A stretch of 64,000 nt of DNA from Virgibacillus natechei (GTDB lineage: Bacteria > Bacillota > Bacilli > Bacillales > Amphibacillaceae): assembly GCF_026013645.1 (NCBI RefSeq), contig NZ_CP110224.1, positions 3,803,591 through 3,867,590 on the forward strand. Reading direction: 5' to 3'. Within the stretch, counting starts at the first letter, position 1. Every line of letters starts with the position of its first letter. The notes beneath the pieces are model-generated. The model did no database searches, was not told the DNA's origin, and saw only the letters and a list, made by a program, of their open reading frames with translations. This document shows, piece by piece, positions 8,350 through 17,226 of the stretch. The position numbers and the translations under genes were made by a program.

Positions 8350-9519
8350 TCAGCCTATATTTTCGATAAATAGGCGAATAACATCAGCGCCACCTATCAA
8401 GGTTCCTAATGAACTTCCAAGATTAGTTAAGACAACCAACAGAAGGATGCGCGTAACCTTGTTACTCCAAAACCCTTTAACACTAAAAACATCCTCAGAA
8501 AGGCTCTCAAAATCTGCTACATTTGGTCGTCGAATCATGGTTTGAACAATACCTGCAAAAAAACCAGCAGCAAGTAGCGGATTTAAGGAGGTTATGGGAG
8601 CCGCAACAAATGCTGTGATAACGGCCAATGGATGTCCCAGCGCAATAATTGCCCCAATTGCTGAGAAGGATCCATTCCATAGTGCCCAACTAATTGTCTG
8701 TTGAACACCAGCAGACGGGTTTGCATAAAAGGTGTATGCAATAATCGATAGTATCAGGATTGGAATGGCCCAGCCAATAATTTTTGGTACTTTCGATTTA
8801 GCTGGAATTTCGGATAACCGTTTTAAATCATGGTCTTTGTTGATTTCCTCTTTTATGCCGGGAACATGTGCAGCACCCAAGATAGCAACTACCTTTTCTC
8901 CTGGAGCTTCTTTGATTTTTTGCGATAAATATTGATCCCTTTCATCGATGAGAGGAGTCTTTAACTTTGGAAAACTTGCCGTAAACTCCTTAAGCATTGC
9001 GTTTAATGTATCTTGTGACTTCATATTTTCCATTTCTTCTTCGGATATGGTTTCTTTGCTGAAAATACCTGCAATCACTTGCATAAGAAGCATAGCTTTT
9101 CCTTTTAGGCCAATATTACGCCACACACGAGAAAAGGTTGTTTGAATATTTCTGTCAGCTAGTACAAGTTCTGCATTTGCTTCTTCCGCTGATTCAATAC
9201 CCTGAATCATTTCCTGGCCCGGTTTAATATTAAATTGTTTCGCTATTCGATTTTGAAAAGAAGATATGGCAAGATTCATTAAAAGTAAAGTCGCTTTCTT
9301 TTCTTTAACAACCTTAAATATATCCATATCCCTCCATTTATTCCCGTCCTTTATCGAATTATACCTTCCTTCATCTAACTCTACACAAACAGAGTCCGGA
9401 TTTTCCGCTTCAATAACTTCCTTTACCTGTTCTGCACTGTTTCTGGAAACATGCGCCGTACCAATTAAAATAAATTCTTTATCATCTATATGTATACGCG
9501 TAATATTTTCTTCAGACAT
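8350..9519 (-). CDS. TraB/GumN family protein with C-terminal membrane domain
   Basis: 389 residues. The N-terminal 230 residues carry TraB-type motifs: GTAHVSRNSAEQV near residue 19, the ELDEGRY stretch, and AILGAAHVPGI, the last two being the conserved GTAH/GxxH-type patches. From about 245 there are four to five membrane helices (from IIGWAIPILILSIIAYTF to the C-terminus). TraB was linked to shutdown of pheromone response in Enterococcus plasmids; the fold is related to Tiki/EreA-like metal-dependent hydrolases. The substrate here is unknown. Confidence 0.85.
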   Translation of the reverse strand: MSEENITRIHIDDKEFILIGTAHVSRNSAEQVKEVIEAENPDSVCVELDEGRYNSIKDGNKWRDMDIFKVVKEKKATLLLMNLAISSFQNRIAKQFNIKPGQEMIQGIESAEEANAELVLADRNIQTTFSRVWRNIGLKGKAMLLMQVIAGIFSKETISEEEMENMKSQDTLNAMLKEFTASFPKLKTPLIDERDQYLSQKIKEAPGEKVVAILGAAHVPGIKEEINKDHDLKRLSEIPAKSKVPKIIGWAIPILILSIIAYTFYANPSAGVQQTISWALWNGSFSAIGAIIALGHPLAVITAFVAAPITSLNPLLAAGFFAGIVQTMIRRPNVADFESLSEDVFSVKGFWSNKVTRILLLVVLTNLGSSLGTLIGGADVIRLFIENIG

Positions 9520-9700
9520 AAACTACCTTCCTTTTCAGAGCATCTCATTCTATAATAAACTAGATAAGCGTGCCTGTCACTTCCCGCTTTTTGTCGAATG
9601 GGAGAATTTTATAGTCAACGACCGTTTCCGTAAATGTTATATTTTCGTCTTTTCAGATTGTTTTTGTGTTAATATATTAGAAAAAGGTGGGTGGGAGTTT

Positions 9701-10240
9701 ATGTGGTTTATTGAAGTAGATGACGATATATACTTGAGGTTATTTGAGGTTGGGGATGCAGAAGCATTATTCCAGCAGACGAATAATTCAAGAGACTATT
9801 TACGTGAGTGGCTTTCTTGGGTGGATGGAACGAAAACGGTGGATGACTCCCGAGCTTTTATTGAACATACATTACGTTTGCACGAAGCGGAAAACGGACG
9901 AACTGGTGGTATATTTTATCAAGGTAAGCTTGTGGGTGCAGCTGGCTTTAATAGTTTTGATTGGCCGAATAGAATAGGGTATATCGGTTATTGGCTCACA
10001 CAAGATGCACAAGGACACGGCATTATGACGCGCACCTGCCGCGAGCTGACGAATTATGCCTTCCATGTACTGAAGCTGAACAAAGTTGAGATTCGAGCTG
10101 GCTATGAAAATAAGCGTAGCTGGGCGGTCCCTGAAAGACTTGGCTTTACAAAGGAAGGACAGATCAGGCAGGCCGAGTGGATATATGATCATTACGTAGA
10201 TCATTTGGTTTATGGGAAGTTGGCACATGAGTGGGATTAG
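9701..10240 (+). CDS. GNAT family N-acetyltransferase, RimJ/RimL-like
   Basis: 179 residues from ATG 9701 (GGGTGGGAG upstream). The acetyl-CoA-binding core is visible as YIGYWLTQDAQGHGIMT followed by CRELTNYAFHVLKLNKVEIR and a final ERLGFTKEGQIRQAEW block, which is typical of RimL/YdaF-type acetyltransferases that modify protein N-termini or small amines. The open frame extends much further upstream but that part overlaps the TraB gene on the other strand and has no RBS, so it is excluded. Confidence 0.88.
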   Translation: MWFIEVDDDIYLRLFEVGDAEALFQQTNNSRDYLREWLSWVDGTKTVDDSRAFIEHTLRLHEAENGRTGGIFYQGKLVGAAGFNSFDWPNRIGYIGYWLTQDAQGHGIMTRTCRELTNYAFHVLKLNKVEIRAGYENKRSWAVPERLGFTKEGQIRQAEWIYDHYVDHLVYGKLAHEWD

Positions 10241-10319
10241 CATCCTACTAAAGAGATCTTAATGCGAATGCCGCTTGGGTAAGACTATTATAAGGCACCA
10301 TCAATGGGGGGGTATTACA

Positions 10320-10907
10320 ATGACAACGATCTGCTTAATCAGACACGGCGAAACAGATTGGAATGCTATAGGAAAGCTACAGGGAAGTACGAATATCCCT
10401 TTAAATAATAAGGGTATCCAGCAAGCGGAGGAATGTGGGGCTTTTTTGATCCCCTCCGATTATGACGTGCTTATCGCAAGTCCATTAAAACGAGCAAAAC
10501 GTACTGCTGAAATTATTAATTCTTATTTAAATCTTCCGCTTGTTGAGATGGAAGACTTTGTTGAACGATCGTTCGGTGATGCGGAAGGAATGACTGTGGA
10601 AGAGAGACAAACTTTATATCCAAACAGGGAATTCCCAAATAAAGAAGAAAGACAGCTATTTAATAATAGGGTCATGGCAGGAATTGATAAATTAGCACAA
10701 ACCTATTCAGATCAGCGAATATTACTTGTTGCACATGGTGCTGTAATCAATGCTATTTTATCTACTATATCTAAAGGTGAAATAGGCTCTAGAAAAACAA
10801 CATTAAAGAATGCCTGCATTAGCAATATCAATTTTCACAAGGAACAGTGGAGTGTGAAAAATTATAATAAGATCGACCATCTAACGAATTACCAACATAT
10901 TAAGTAG
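10320..10907 (+). CDS. Histidine phosphatase family protein (phosphoglycerate mutase-like)
   Basis: 195 residues from ATG 10320 behind GGGGGG. The catalytic motif LIRHGETDWNAIGKLQG gives the phosphorylated histidine; a second conserved region, VAHGAVINAI, supplies the other active-site histidine, and ASPLKRAKRTAEI is the conserved SPL.RA.QTA block. Members are cofactor-dependent mutases or, as is likely at this size, broad phosphatases (PhoE/CobC-like). Its last 8 bases overlap the convergent DUF3889 gene. Confidence 0.9.
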   Translation: MTTICLIRHGETDWNAIGKLQGSTNIPLNNKGIQQAEECGAFLIPSDYDVLIASPLKRAKRTAEIINSYLNLPLVEMEDFVERSFGDAEGMTVEERQTLYPNREFPNKEERQLFNNRVMAGIDKLAQTYSDQRILLVAHGAVINAILSTISKGEIGSRKTTLKNACISNINFHKEQWSVKNYNKIDHLTNYQHIK

Positions 10908-11238
10908 GGGTTTCTTCAAATGTAATGGAAAGTACTTCTTCCGTTTCTGAATTAAATTCTATCGTTATATAAACACCAAATTCTCTACTTTCTTCTTGTA
11001 ACCACAACTTGAATTCTTGAATCGTCGTATTATCACCTGACTGGCTCCCTACGTGCAAATAATCAACGATTTGAGCGTTTGGATAGTTCTCTTTCGTTTC
11101 CTGCATCGCAAGTTGTCCCCATTTTGCATATGGCGGATCTCCATCTTCCGCATTAGCGGTTTCTTGCATATGTAGTGATAATGATTGTAAGGAAATAACG
11201 AATAAGGCAATGACGAGAGCTTTGTAAAATCGTTTCAT
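10900..11238 (-). CDS. Secreted DUF3889 domain-containing protein
   Basis: 112 residues with an N-terminal signal peptide (hydrophobic LVIALFVISLQSLSL, cleavage probably near TANAEDG). The mature part has PPYAKWGQLAMQETKENYPN followed by IVDYLHVG, the DUF3889 signature seen in short secreted proteins of Bacillaceae. Function unknown. Own RBS GGAG upstream; convergent and overlapping with the phosphatase gene. Confidence 0.85.
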   Translation of the reverse strand: MKRFYKALVIALFVISLQSLSLHMQETANAEDGDPPYAKWGQLAMQETKENYPNAQIVDYLHVGSQSGDNTTIQEFKLWLQEESREFGVYITIEFNSETEEVLSITFEETPT

Positions 11239-11822
11239 ATACTGATTATTCTCCTTTATAAATAGGATCTATTCGTAAATGAGTAAAGACATGGATTATG
11301 AAACAGGTATCTGTGTCTTTTTTCTATACACTACCTAACCGTGTAACGTCCTATTTAGGCCAATTTAAATGTTCATGGCCTGATAAAATTCCTTGTTCCA
11401 TTAATATACTGCCTCACTTCAGACGAAACATAACTATTTTGCCACGAAAGTACCCATCTATGCATCAAAACCTCTTAGAAAACTTGGCATTCGTCAGTCC
11501 TTAAAATTAGCTATATAATAGAAAAGGAGAACAATTTATGTACCCTTGCTATTATGCATTCCAATATGTGTGATAATTGCTCTGCGATATAGTGTGACAT
11601 TTCTACTTATAATTACTAAAATCGATGAATTCCACAAAAACCAGGAATCACTATGTTAAAATAGATGGATATTGTGAAGGAGTATGCTTAAACTATAACA
11701 GCAGAATACTTGAATAAGAAAACAATATTTACCGTGTTGAGTTTTGGTATACTTTAATTGATAATCTGAGAAAATGGTGAGGAAAAAAATATTTATTAAT
11801 TTGAAAAAGGTGTGTGTTCATA
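11239..11822. other. Gene-poor interval
   Basis: About 580 bases with no convincing gene. At 11523-11531 a good RBS (AAAAGGAG) precedes an ATG (11538) that opens only an 11-codon frame; in another frame (about 11541-11655) the sequence reads LLLCIPICVIIALRYSVTFL and on to FHKNQESLC, a hydrophobic peptide that lacks a matched start. TATAAT at 11512-11517 could be a -10 element. Possibly a decayed or frameshifted small membrane-protein gene. Confidence 0.3.
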
Positions 11823-12257
11823 ATGACTGGAGTAGAAATTGATATGATTGTTACAGACAGCAGGAAAGCATTAGAATTATACGAAAAAATATTTGATGTT
11901 GAGCGTGTGGAGGTTACAGATTTCTCCAAAGGTGAAAATGAAGTCATTTTTAGCCTATACGGGGTGCGTTTTCACATGCTGGATGAAAATCCGGAATTTG
12001 ATTTGATGGCACCAAAACCTGATAACCCTCAAACAATTTGGTTTAACATTATGGTCCCTGACATCAACGGAACTTTTTCCAAGGCAATGAATGCAGGCTG
12101 TACTGAGCTTCAACCGGTGACTGAACTGACTGATTTCGGCGTGTCAAATGCCATGTTCAACGATCCTTTCGGCTATCAATGGATGCTGCATCAAATACAT
12201 AAAGAAGTGAGTTTTGAAGAACGCATGCGACTGTTTGAGGAAAAAAAGGAGAATTAA
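11823..12257 (+). CDS. VOC (glyoxalase/bleomycin resistance fold) family protein
   Basis: 144 residues. It shows the paired beta-alpha-beta-beta-beta pattern of PhnB-like VOC proteins: MTGVEIDMIVTDSRKALELY at the start, then NIMVPDINGTFSKAMNAG and NAMFNDPFGYQWMLHQ at the second module. Members bind a metal and act as dioxygenases, isomerases or resistance proteins, but many remain uncharacterised; no substrate is evident. ATG 11823 is chosen; an in-frame GTG at 11814 lies too close to the AAAGG RBS. Confidence 0.85.
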   Translation: MTGVEIDMIVTDSRKALELYEKIFDVERVEVTDFSKGENEVIFSLYGVRFHMLDENPEFDLMAPKPDNPQTIWFNIMVPDINGTFSKAMNAGCTELQPVTELTDFGVSNAMFNDPFGYQWMLHQIHKEVSFEERMRLFEEKKEN

Positions 12258-12376
12258 TAATTGGTGTATTATTAGACTAAATAACATCTTCCGAGAACCG
12301 TTTACCTAGGTAAAGGCTTTAATTTCATCTTCAATTATCACGCGATTGCTTAATAAAATAGTAACTTTTCATATTT

Positions 12377-12406
12377 TAAAAGCTCAGATTAAATCTGAGC
12401 TTTTTT
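12377..12406 (+). terminator. Rho-independent terminator
   Basis: AAAAGCTCAGATT and AATCTGAGCTTTTTT form a near-perfect hairpin (12378-12404) with T-tail. Ends the VOC gene. Confidence 0.85.
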
Positions 12407-12484
12407 GCTTGCTAATTACCCTAAACTGAACCCGTTAAATTTATGTTCTTTTTATTCATAAACCGATTGAACACGAAAGTTTAT

Positions 12485-13246
12485 TTAAAACGCAGCAGTC
12501 CAACCTGCATCTGCCGTAATAACGGTACCATTCACAAAGCTGGATTCATCCGACGCTAAGAATAGCGCAACATTCGCAATTTCTTCTGCCTTTCCTGCTC
12601 TCGGCATTACAGATTGTGCTACCTGCGCACGGCTAGCACCAAATTCGTTAATATTTTTCATTGATGCACCAATATTTGTTTCCACTCCACCTGGCGCAAT
12701 TGCATTACAACGGATACCTTTGTTTGCATACATAAAGCCTGTATTCTTCGTAAACCCTACAACAGCATGTTTTGATGCACCATAAGTAGCACCTGCATGT
12801 GCACCGTTTAATCCTCCAGTAGAGGCAGTGTTAATAATTACACCCTTTTCTTTCTCCAAGAATATAGGCAATGCTTTACGTGTCGCCCGCATTACTGACG
12901 TTGTATTGATAGCGAAGATTCTTTCCCACTTTTCATCCTCAATATCGCCAGCAGGTTCCATGCCATCCATGATGCCTGCATTATTAACCAAGATGTCTAG
13001 TGTTCCGTATTCCTTAACAGCTGTATCAACCATATCTTCTATATCTTTTAATTCTGCAACATTTGTTTTTACAGCTTTAGCTGTCTCTCCGCTGGAATTA
13101 ATTTCAGAAGCTACTGCATCAGCACCTTCGAAGTTAATATCAGAAACAACTACCTTTGCACCTTCTTTTGCATACAATTCTGCAATTGATTTACCCATTC
13201 CTGAAGCTCCACCTGTCACAATTGCAACTTTTCCTTCAAGTCTCAT
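12485..13246 (-). CDS. Short-chain dehydrogenase/reductase (classical SDR)
   Basis: 253 residues. Rossmann motif TGGASGMGKSIAELY (residues about 11-25), NNAG near residue 88, catalytic serine in NTASTGGLNG, and YGASKHAVVGF giving the Y-x3-K pair; C-terminal DGG-type end reads NGTVITADAGWTAAF. The acidic D after the second strand (SDIN) suggests NAD+ preference. It is an oxidoreductase of unknown substrate, similar in size to 3-oxoacyl-reductase or glucose dehydrogenase types. It is divergent from a TetR-type gene that probably controls it. Confidence 0.92.
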   Translation of the reverse strand: MRLEGKVAIVTGGASGMGKSIAELYAKEGAKVVVSDINFEGADAVASEINSSGETAKAVKTNVAELKDIEDMVDTAVKEYGTLDILVNNAGIMDGMEPAGDIEDEKWERIFAINTTSVMRATRKALPIFLEKEKGVIINTASTGGLNGAHAGATYGASKHAVVGFTKNTGFMYANKGIRCNAIAPGGVETNIGASMKNINEFGASRAQVAQSVMPRAGKAEEIANVALFLASDESSFVNGTVITADAGWTAAF

Positions 13247-13378
13247 AAGAATTTCTCCTTTTATTGGGAATTTATAAACCTAGTTCTTAGAAGAATCAAC
13301 TGATAGAAGCGAATTATCAATTGTTCATAATAAGCATAATGTACTATAATTGTGATAGCAATAATCAAAAATCTCATA

Positions 13379-13400
13379 TAATGTTTACTAATAGACATTA
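13379..13400. promoter_or_regulatory. Candidate TetR-type operator
   Basis: TAATGT (13379-13384) and ACATTA (13395-13400) form an inverted repeat with a 10-base spacer in the divergent interval between the SDR and TetR genes; a partial copy (ATAATGTA) lies at 13337-13344. The size and position suit a TetR dimer site. Confidence 0.4.
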
Positions 13401-13454
13401 CTAGATTAAATCATTGAATAACTGACGTAGTAAACAAATAGGTGGTAATATGTT

Positions 13455-14057
13455 ATGAAAGTAGACCGACGAATTAATAGATCAAAAAAAGCATTAAAAG
13501 ATGCATTGATTTTACTTTTGGGAAAAAAAGATCTTGCCAATATTAGAATTAAAGAACTTGTTACGATTGCAGATTTAAACAGAGGAACTTATTATAAACA
13601 CTATTATTACAAAGAGGAAATACTAGATGAGATTATTAATGAGGTTATCGACAACTTGATAACATCCTATCGAGACCCTTATTTAAATACGAATGAATTC
13701 AAAATAAATGACCTAACTGCTTCATCTGTCAAAATTTTTGAACACGTTGATGCGTATGCCAATTTTTACACAGCCATCATTAACTCACATGCATTACCAG
13801 GATTTCAGACTAAAATATGTGACGTATTCAAAACTCTTATTACGCATGATCTTTCAGATGAAAATTCTGGTGTGGATGTAAATACTGACTTACGTGCAAG
13901 TTATTATGCCTATGCACTATTCGGAATCATAATAGAATGGGTAAATGGTGATTATCAATATACACCCAAATATATGGCCGAACAATTGATTAAAATAATA
14001 GATGATAGGCCAAGTAACGTAATCTACAAAACAACCCATAAAGATGCTACAGATTAA
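13455..14057 (+). CDS. TetR/AcrR family transcriptional regulator
   Basis: 200 residues. The N-terminal HTH (about 8-55) includes RIKELVTIADLNRGTYYKHY, the conserved TetR recognition region; the C-terminal part resembles the TetR_C ligand domain of DhaS-like regulators in Firmicutes (residues 75-185). It is transcribed away from the SDR gene, with a shared 208-base interval carrying a candidate operator, so SDR control and autoregulation are likely. The ligand is unknown. Confidence 0.88.
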   Translation: MKVDRRINRSKKALKDALILLLGKKDLANIRIKELVTIADLNRGTYYKHYYYKEEILDEIINEVIDNLITSYRDPYLNTNEFKINDLTASSVKIFEHVDAYANFYTAIINSHALPGFQTKICDVFKTLITHDLSDENSGVDVNTDLRASYYAYALFGIIIEWVNGDYQYTPKYMAEQLIKIIDDRPSNVIYKTTHKDATD

Positions 14058-14135
14058 AGATTTCACAATACAAGCTTGCCCTGCTTGGCTACTAACTCTC
14101 CCTCTCACGCTCCTAATACGCATGTTCGTTTCATT

Positions 14136-14149
14136 ATTTCCAGGGAAAT
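14136..14149. promoter_or_regulatory. Candidate Noc-binding site
   Basis: ATTTCCAGGGAAAT differs from the Bacillus subtilis Noc-binding consensus ATTTCCCGGGAAAT at one position, in an intergenic interval. Noc itself is encoded at 54.4-55.2 kb in this window. One mismatch to a 14-mer may be chance. Confidence 0.35.
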
Positions 14150-14237
14150 ATCGACAAACTAATTTGCGTTTCGAGTAATTTCAGCTTGCTCCTATCCTTC
14201 ATCAATATGCCTAACCATTTTGATATCCATCTCCGAT

Positions 14238-14292
14238 AAAGTAAAACTTCATTCAACAGGGTCTCTTTCCCGGTTGAATGAAGTTTTACTTT
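14238..14292. repeat. Long hairpin, repeat family III copy 1, acts as bidirectional terminator
   Basis: Arms 14238-14257 and 14273-14292 (AAAGTAAAACTTCATTCAAC and its complement) pair over 20 bp. It lies between the convergent tetR-like and mrpG genes. The left arm sequence TAAAACTTCATTCA recurs at 23483 and 54308, so this is a member of a dispersed family as well as a plausible terminator. Confidence 0.8.
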
Positions 14293-14297
14293 ACTAG

Positions 14298-14654
14298 CTA
14301 TTCATTTTGACGTAATATACCTTCCAGTTCATCCTCTGTTGCTGTATCTGCCATCTTTACATTAGATCGATAAGCAGCTCTACAAATAAGATGTCCTGAT
14401 ACAGGAGCTGTGATAAAGACAAACAATATTCCAAGTAAAAGTCTCACACTTACAAGGGATTGAGTTATCCATAAGTAAAAAAATGCTCCAACAAGTGTTA
14501 ACAACACGGCCAGCGCTGCACTTTTAGTAGCTGCATGTGAACGAGTGTATACATCAGGAAATCGAATGAGACCTATCGCACTAATCACACTTATAATGGC
14601 ACCAAGTAATATTAAAAGTGCTGACAGAAACTCAAGAATCTCGCTTACGTTCAA
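14298..14654 (-). CDS. mrpG: Mrp Na+/H+ antiporter subunit G
   Basis: 118 residues from a TTG start at 14654, preceded by GAGAGGTG; an ATG 30 bases further upstream has no RBS and would add a non-conserved tail. Three membrane helices; the family motif IGLIRFPDVYTRSHAATKSA is present. Last gene of a seven-gene operon, overlapping mrpF by 23 bases. Small subunit of the hetero-oligomeric Mrp complex that expels Na+ in exchange for protons. Confidence 0.92.
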   Translation of the reverse strand: MNVSEILEFLSALLILLGAIISVISAIGLIRFPDVYTRSHAATKSAALAVLLTLVGAFFYLWITQSLVSVRLLLGILFVFITAPVSGHLICRAAYRSNVKMADTATEDELEGILRQNE

Positions 14655-14916
14655 TAATAACACCTCTCTCCATGTATTTCCCAAAAGCGATCGTGCTTAT
14701 AAATGCCAGAATACCAAAGATCAGTATAACATCAAGAAACACGTTCGTATTAAGTAATATGGACACGATAGCTATAACGGAAATAAGGGTGATACCTATC
14801 ATATCCAAACCGAAGATTCGATCAGCTAATGAGGGGCCAAGAATGATTCGTATAAGTGTAATCGCTATTGTCAAACCAAACAGAACGAGAGAAGTAACAA
14901 GCATTAATTCAATCAT
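14632..14916 (-). CDS. mrpF: Mrp Na+/H+ antiporter subunit F
   Basis: 94 residues, three membrane helices; GPSLADRIFGLDMIG is the MrpF/MnhF signature. GGAGGTGA lies upstream; its ATG overlaps the mrpE stop codon (TAATG). In Bacillus subtilis MrpF has also been linked to cholate efflux, which cannot be judged here. Overlaps the start of mrpG, so the two are translationally coupled. Confidence 0.93.
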   Translation of the reverse strand: MIELMLVTSLVLFGLTIAITLIRIILGPSLADRIFGLDMIGITLISVIAIVSILLNTNVFLDVILIFGILAFISTIAFGKYMERGVIIERKRDS

Positions 14917-15392
14917 TATCGAGTCACCTCCATTATGGCTTTTTCAAATTTAGTTAAAGATTGTATTAATTTTTCACGTAATTCCTCAATATCCATTGCA
15001 TGAATGTAGAAAGCGTTCCCTTCAGGAGTTACTTCCATTACACAAGAGCCCGGTGTCAGTGTCAGCAATAATGCTAGCGCTGGAACTTCCCAATCGCCCT
15101 CAAGCTCTGTTTCATAATAAAATATCCCAGGCTTAAGTGTGATTTTTGGTTTTAAAGTATGTTTGATAACATAGAAACTGGATGATAATAACTCCGTAAT
15201 AAAAATCAAGGTTAACCTTAGTATGGAATAGAATCGACGTAAGTAAAATTGTCTTCCAAAGAACCGGTGCAATATAAAAACAACAACAATCCCAACCAGA
15301 TATCCCGACATAAACGAAGAGAAACTCAGCTCATCCGTAACTACCATCCAAAAAAAGGAAATAAATAAATTTAACAGAAATTGACCAGCCAT
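14916..15392 (-). CDS. mrpE: Mrp Na+/H+ antiporter subunit E
   Basis: 158 residues. Two to three N-terminal membrane helices followed by a cytoplasmic domain with LTLTPGSCVMEV, the conserved MrpE patch. Its RBS GAGGAGG lies nine bases upstream, and there is an 18-base gap after mrpD. MrpE is needed for stability and full activity of the complex. Confidence 0.93.
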   Translation of the reverse strand: MAGQFLLNLFISFFWMVVTDELSFSSFMSGYLVGIVVVFILHRFFGRQFYLRRFYSILRLTLIFITELLSSSFYVIKHTLKPKITLKPGIFYYETELEGDWEVPALALLLTLTPGSCVMEVTPEGNAFYIHAMDIEELREKLIQSLTKFEKAIMEVTR

Positions 15393-15410
15393 TCACAACC
15401 TCCTCTTTTC

Positions 15411-16892
15411 TTATTCATTATTCATAACAGCATCAATATAAATTTCAGGATTTAATAAGGTTTCAACTGCATCATTTACATATAGAGCAATTGATTCTGC
15501 ACCCAAACCAAGTCCAATTGTTGCAACGGTAAATAGAACGCACGGTATGATTAACCCTTTTGTCAGTGGGACCTCATCCTCTTTACTTATAATGGTTTCA
15601 CCCCAAAACGCATTTATGAAAATACGAAGTAGAGAATAGATGACAAAAATACTTGATAGAAATGCCAAAGTCAGTAAGATATATGAACCAGCTTCAACGG
15701 TACCTTGCCCTACCAAAAGCTTACCTATAAAACCACTTAATGGTGGAATACCAGCTAAAGATAACAGAGCAATGAAGAACATCCATCCTAATAATGGATA
15801 ATTTCGGATAAGCCCACTCATATTTCCTATTTTACTCGTTCCAGTTAATGCAATCATTGTTCCACCAAGCAAGAAGAGTAATCCTTTTGCAATCATATCG
15901 TGGATTAAATAATAAATGGACCCTTCGATCGCTGCCGGGGTAGCAACAGCTAGTCCTACCAAGATAAAACCTACGGCTATTACAACATTGTACGAAATAA
16001 TTTTTCGAATATCATTATATGCTATGGCACCAATACTTCCCCCAATAAGCGTTAACCCTGCCATAATCCCGATCAATGTATGTGTAATGGACGGTTCATG
16101 GTAAAACAAGAGTGTAAACATTCGAAATAATGCATAAATTCCTACTTTCGTCAGCAAAGCTCCGAACAACGCAGCAATTGCGGTGGGCGGCGCACTATAG
16201 GATCCAGGAAGCCAGAAATACAAGAGTAACCCTGCTTTTAAACTGAAAACAACGAGGAATAAAACACTAATAACGGTTAAAGTAGGTGTTTGTCCAGACT
16301 CCGCAATACGAGCTGACATATGCGCCAGATTTAATGTACCGAGCATTCCATATAGATAGCCAATCGCTATAAGGAAGAACCATGAGGACAATACATTAAT
16401 CGCTACGTATTTGAGGGACTCTCTTAACTGTACCTTTGTTCCACCAATTGAAATAAGTGCATAAGAAGCCAAAAGCATTATTTCAAAACATACAAATAGA
16501 TTAAACAAATCGCCCGTTAAAAAGGAGCCATTAACGCCAGCTACCAGAAGGTTAACAAACGGATAAAAAAACATGTTTTCACGTGCTCTATCAATCGAAT
16601 TAAAGGCATAGAGCAAACAAATTGCAGTCACAATACTTGTAGTTAGTACTAGAAGTACTGAAAAAGAATCCCCAACAAAAAGAATTCCATAAGGTGGCAA
16701 CCAACCTCCGAAATCAAGTCGCATGACTCCCTCAGACTGAATTGTATTTAGAATATATAAACTAATCCCTGTATTTACAACCATTACAGCAAAACTCATC
16801 CATCGCTGCGTTCGTATGAATGGACGTAAGAACATAAGAATAATTCCAATAATAACAGGGATAATCATAGGTAAAACAAGAATATTATTCAT
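15411..16892 (-). CDS. mrpD: Mrp Na+/H+ antiporter subunit D
   Basis: 493 residues, about 14 membrane helices; a proton-pumping-type antiporter subunit homologous to NuoN/NuoM of complex I. Conserved charged helices are visible around FEIMLLASYAL (glutamate of TM5) and the KVGIYALFRM lysine segment, and HDMIAKGLLFLLGG. ATG 16892 is placed behind AGAGG; an in-frame TTG lies six bases upstream. Overlaps the mrpC stop by 8 bases. Confidence 0.94.
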   Translation of the reverse strand: MNNILVLPMIIPVIIGIILMFLRPFIRTQRWMSFAVMVVNTGISLYILNTIQSEGVMRLDFGGWLPPYGILFVGDSFSVLLVLTTSIVTAICLLYAFNSIDRARENMFFYPFVNLLVAGVNGSFLTGDLFNLFVCFEIMLLASYALISIGGTKVQLRESLKYVAINVLSSWFFLIAIGYLYGMLGTLNLAHMSARIAESGQTPTLTVISVLFLVVFSLKAGLLLYFWLPGSYSAPPTAIAALFGALLTKVGIYALFRMFTLLFYHEPSITHTLIGIMAGLTLIGGSIGAIAYNDIRKIISYNVVIAVGFILVGLAVATPAAIEGSIYYLIHDMIAKGLLFLLGGTMIALTGTSKIGNMSGLIRNYPLLGWMFFIALLSLAGIPPLSGFIGKLLVGQGTVEAGSYILLTLAFLSSIFVIYSLLRIFINAFWGETIISKEDEVPLTKGLIIPCVLFTVATIGLGLGAESIALYVNDAVETLLNPEIYIDAVMNNE

Positions 16893-17223
16893 CTTCAAAA
16901 CCTCTCATGTCGCTCAGATTATCCGTACCAACTTCCTGGTATGCACGATATGCTATAACTAGGAAAATGGCAGTTACAGCAAAACTAATTACAATAGCTG
17001 TTAATATCAGCGCCTGTGGAAGGGCATCTGTGTACGTTGCCGCCTCTTCTCCAAGCAGCGGTGCACTACCTATTTTTAACCCACCCATCGTCATTAACAG
17101 CAAGTGAGCTGCATGGGAAAGAATAGCCGTTCCCAAAATGACTCGTATCAAATTCCTTGAAAGGATTAAATAAGTAGCCACCGTTACCAGAACACCTGCT
17201 AGGACGATTATTAACGTTTCCAT
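16885..17223 (-). CDS. mrpC: Mrp Na+/H+ antiporter subunit C
   Basis: 112 residues, three membrane helices, NuoK-like. LILSRNLIRVILGTAILSHA and the DALPQALILTAIVISFA block are typical of MrpC. Its RBS lies within the mrpB end (GAGGATG). Three bases separate it from mrpB, and it overlaps mrpD by 8. Confidence 0.94.
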   Translation of the reverse strand: METLIIVLAGVLVTVATYLILSRNLIRVILGTAILSHAAHLLLMTMGGLKIGSAPLLGEEAATYTDALPQALILTAIVISFAVTAIFLVIAYRAYQEVGTDNLSDMRGFEDE

Positions 17224-17226
17224 AAA

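Noticed and set aside
9266..9700. N-terminal extension of the GNAT protein
   Set aside because: Antisense to the TraB gene, no RBS, and not acetyltransferase-like; ATG 9701 has an RBS.
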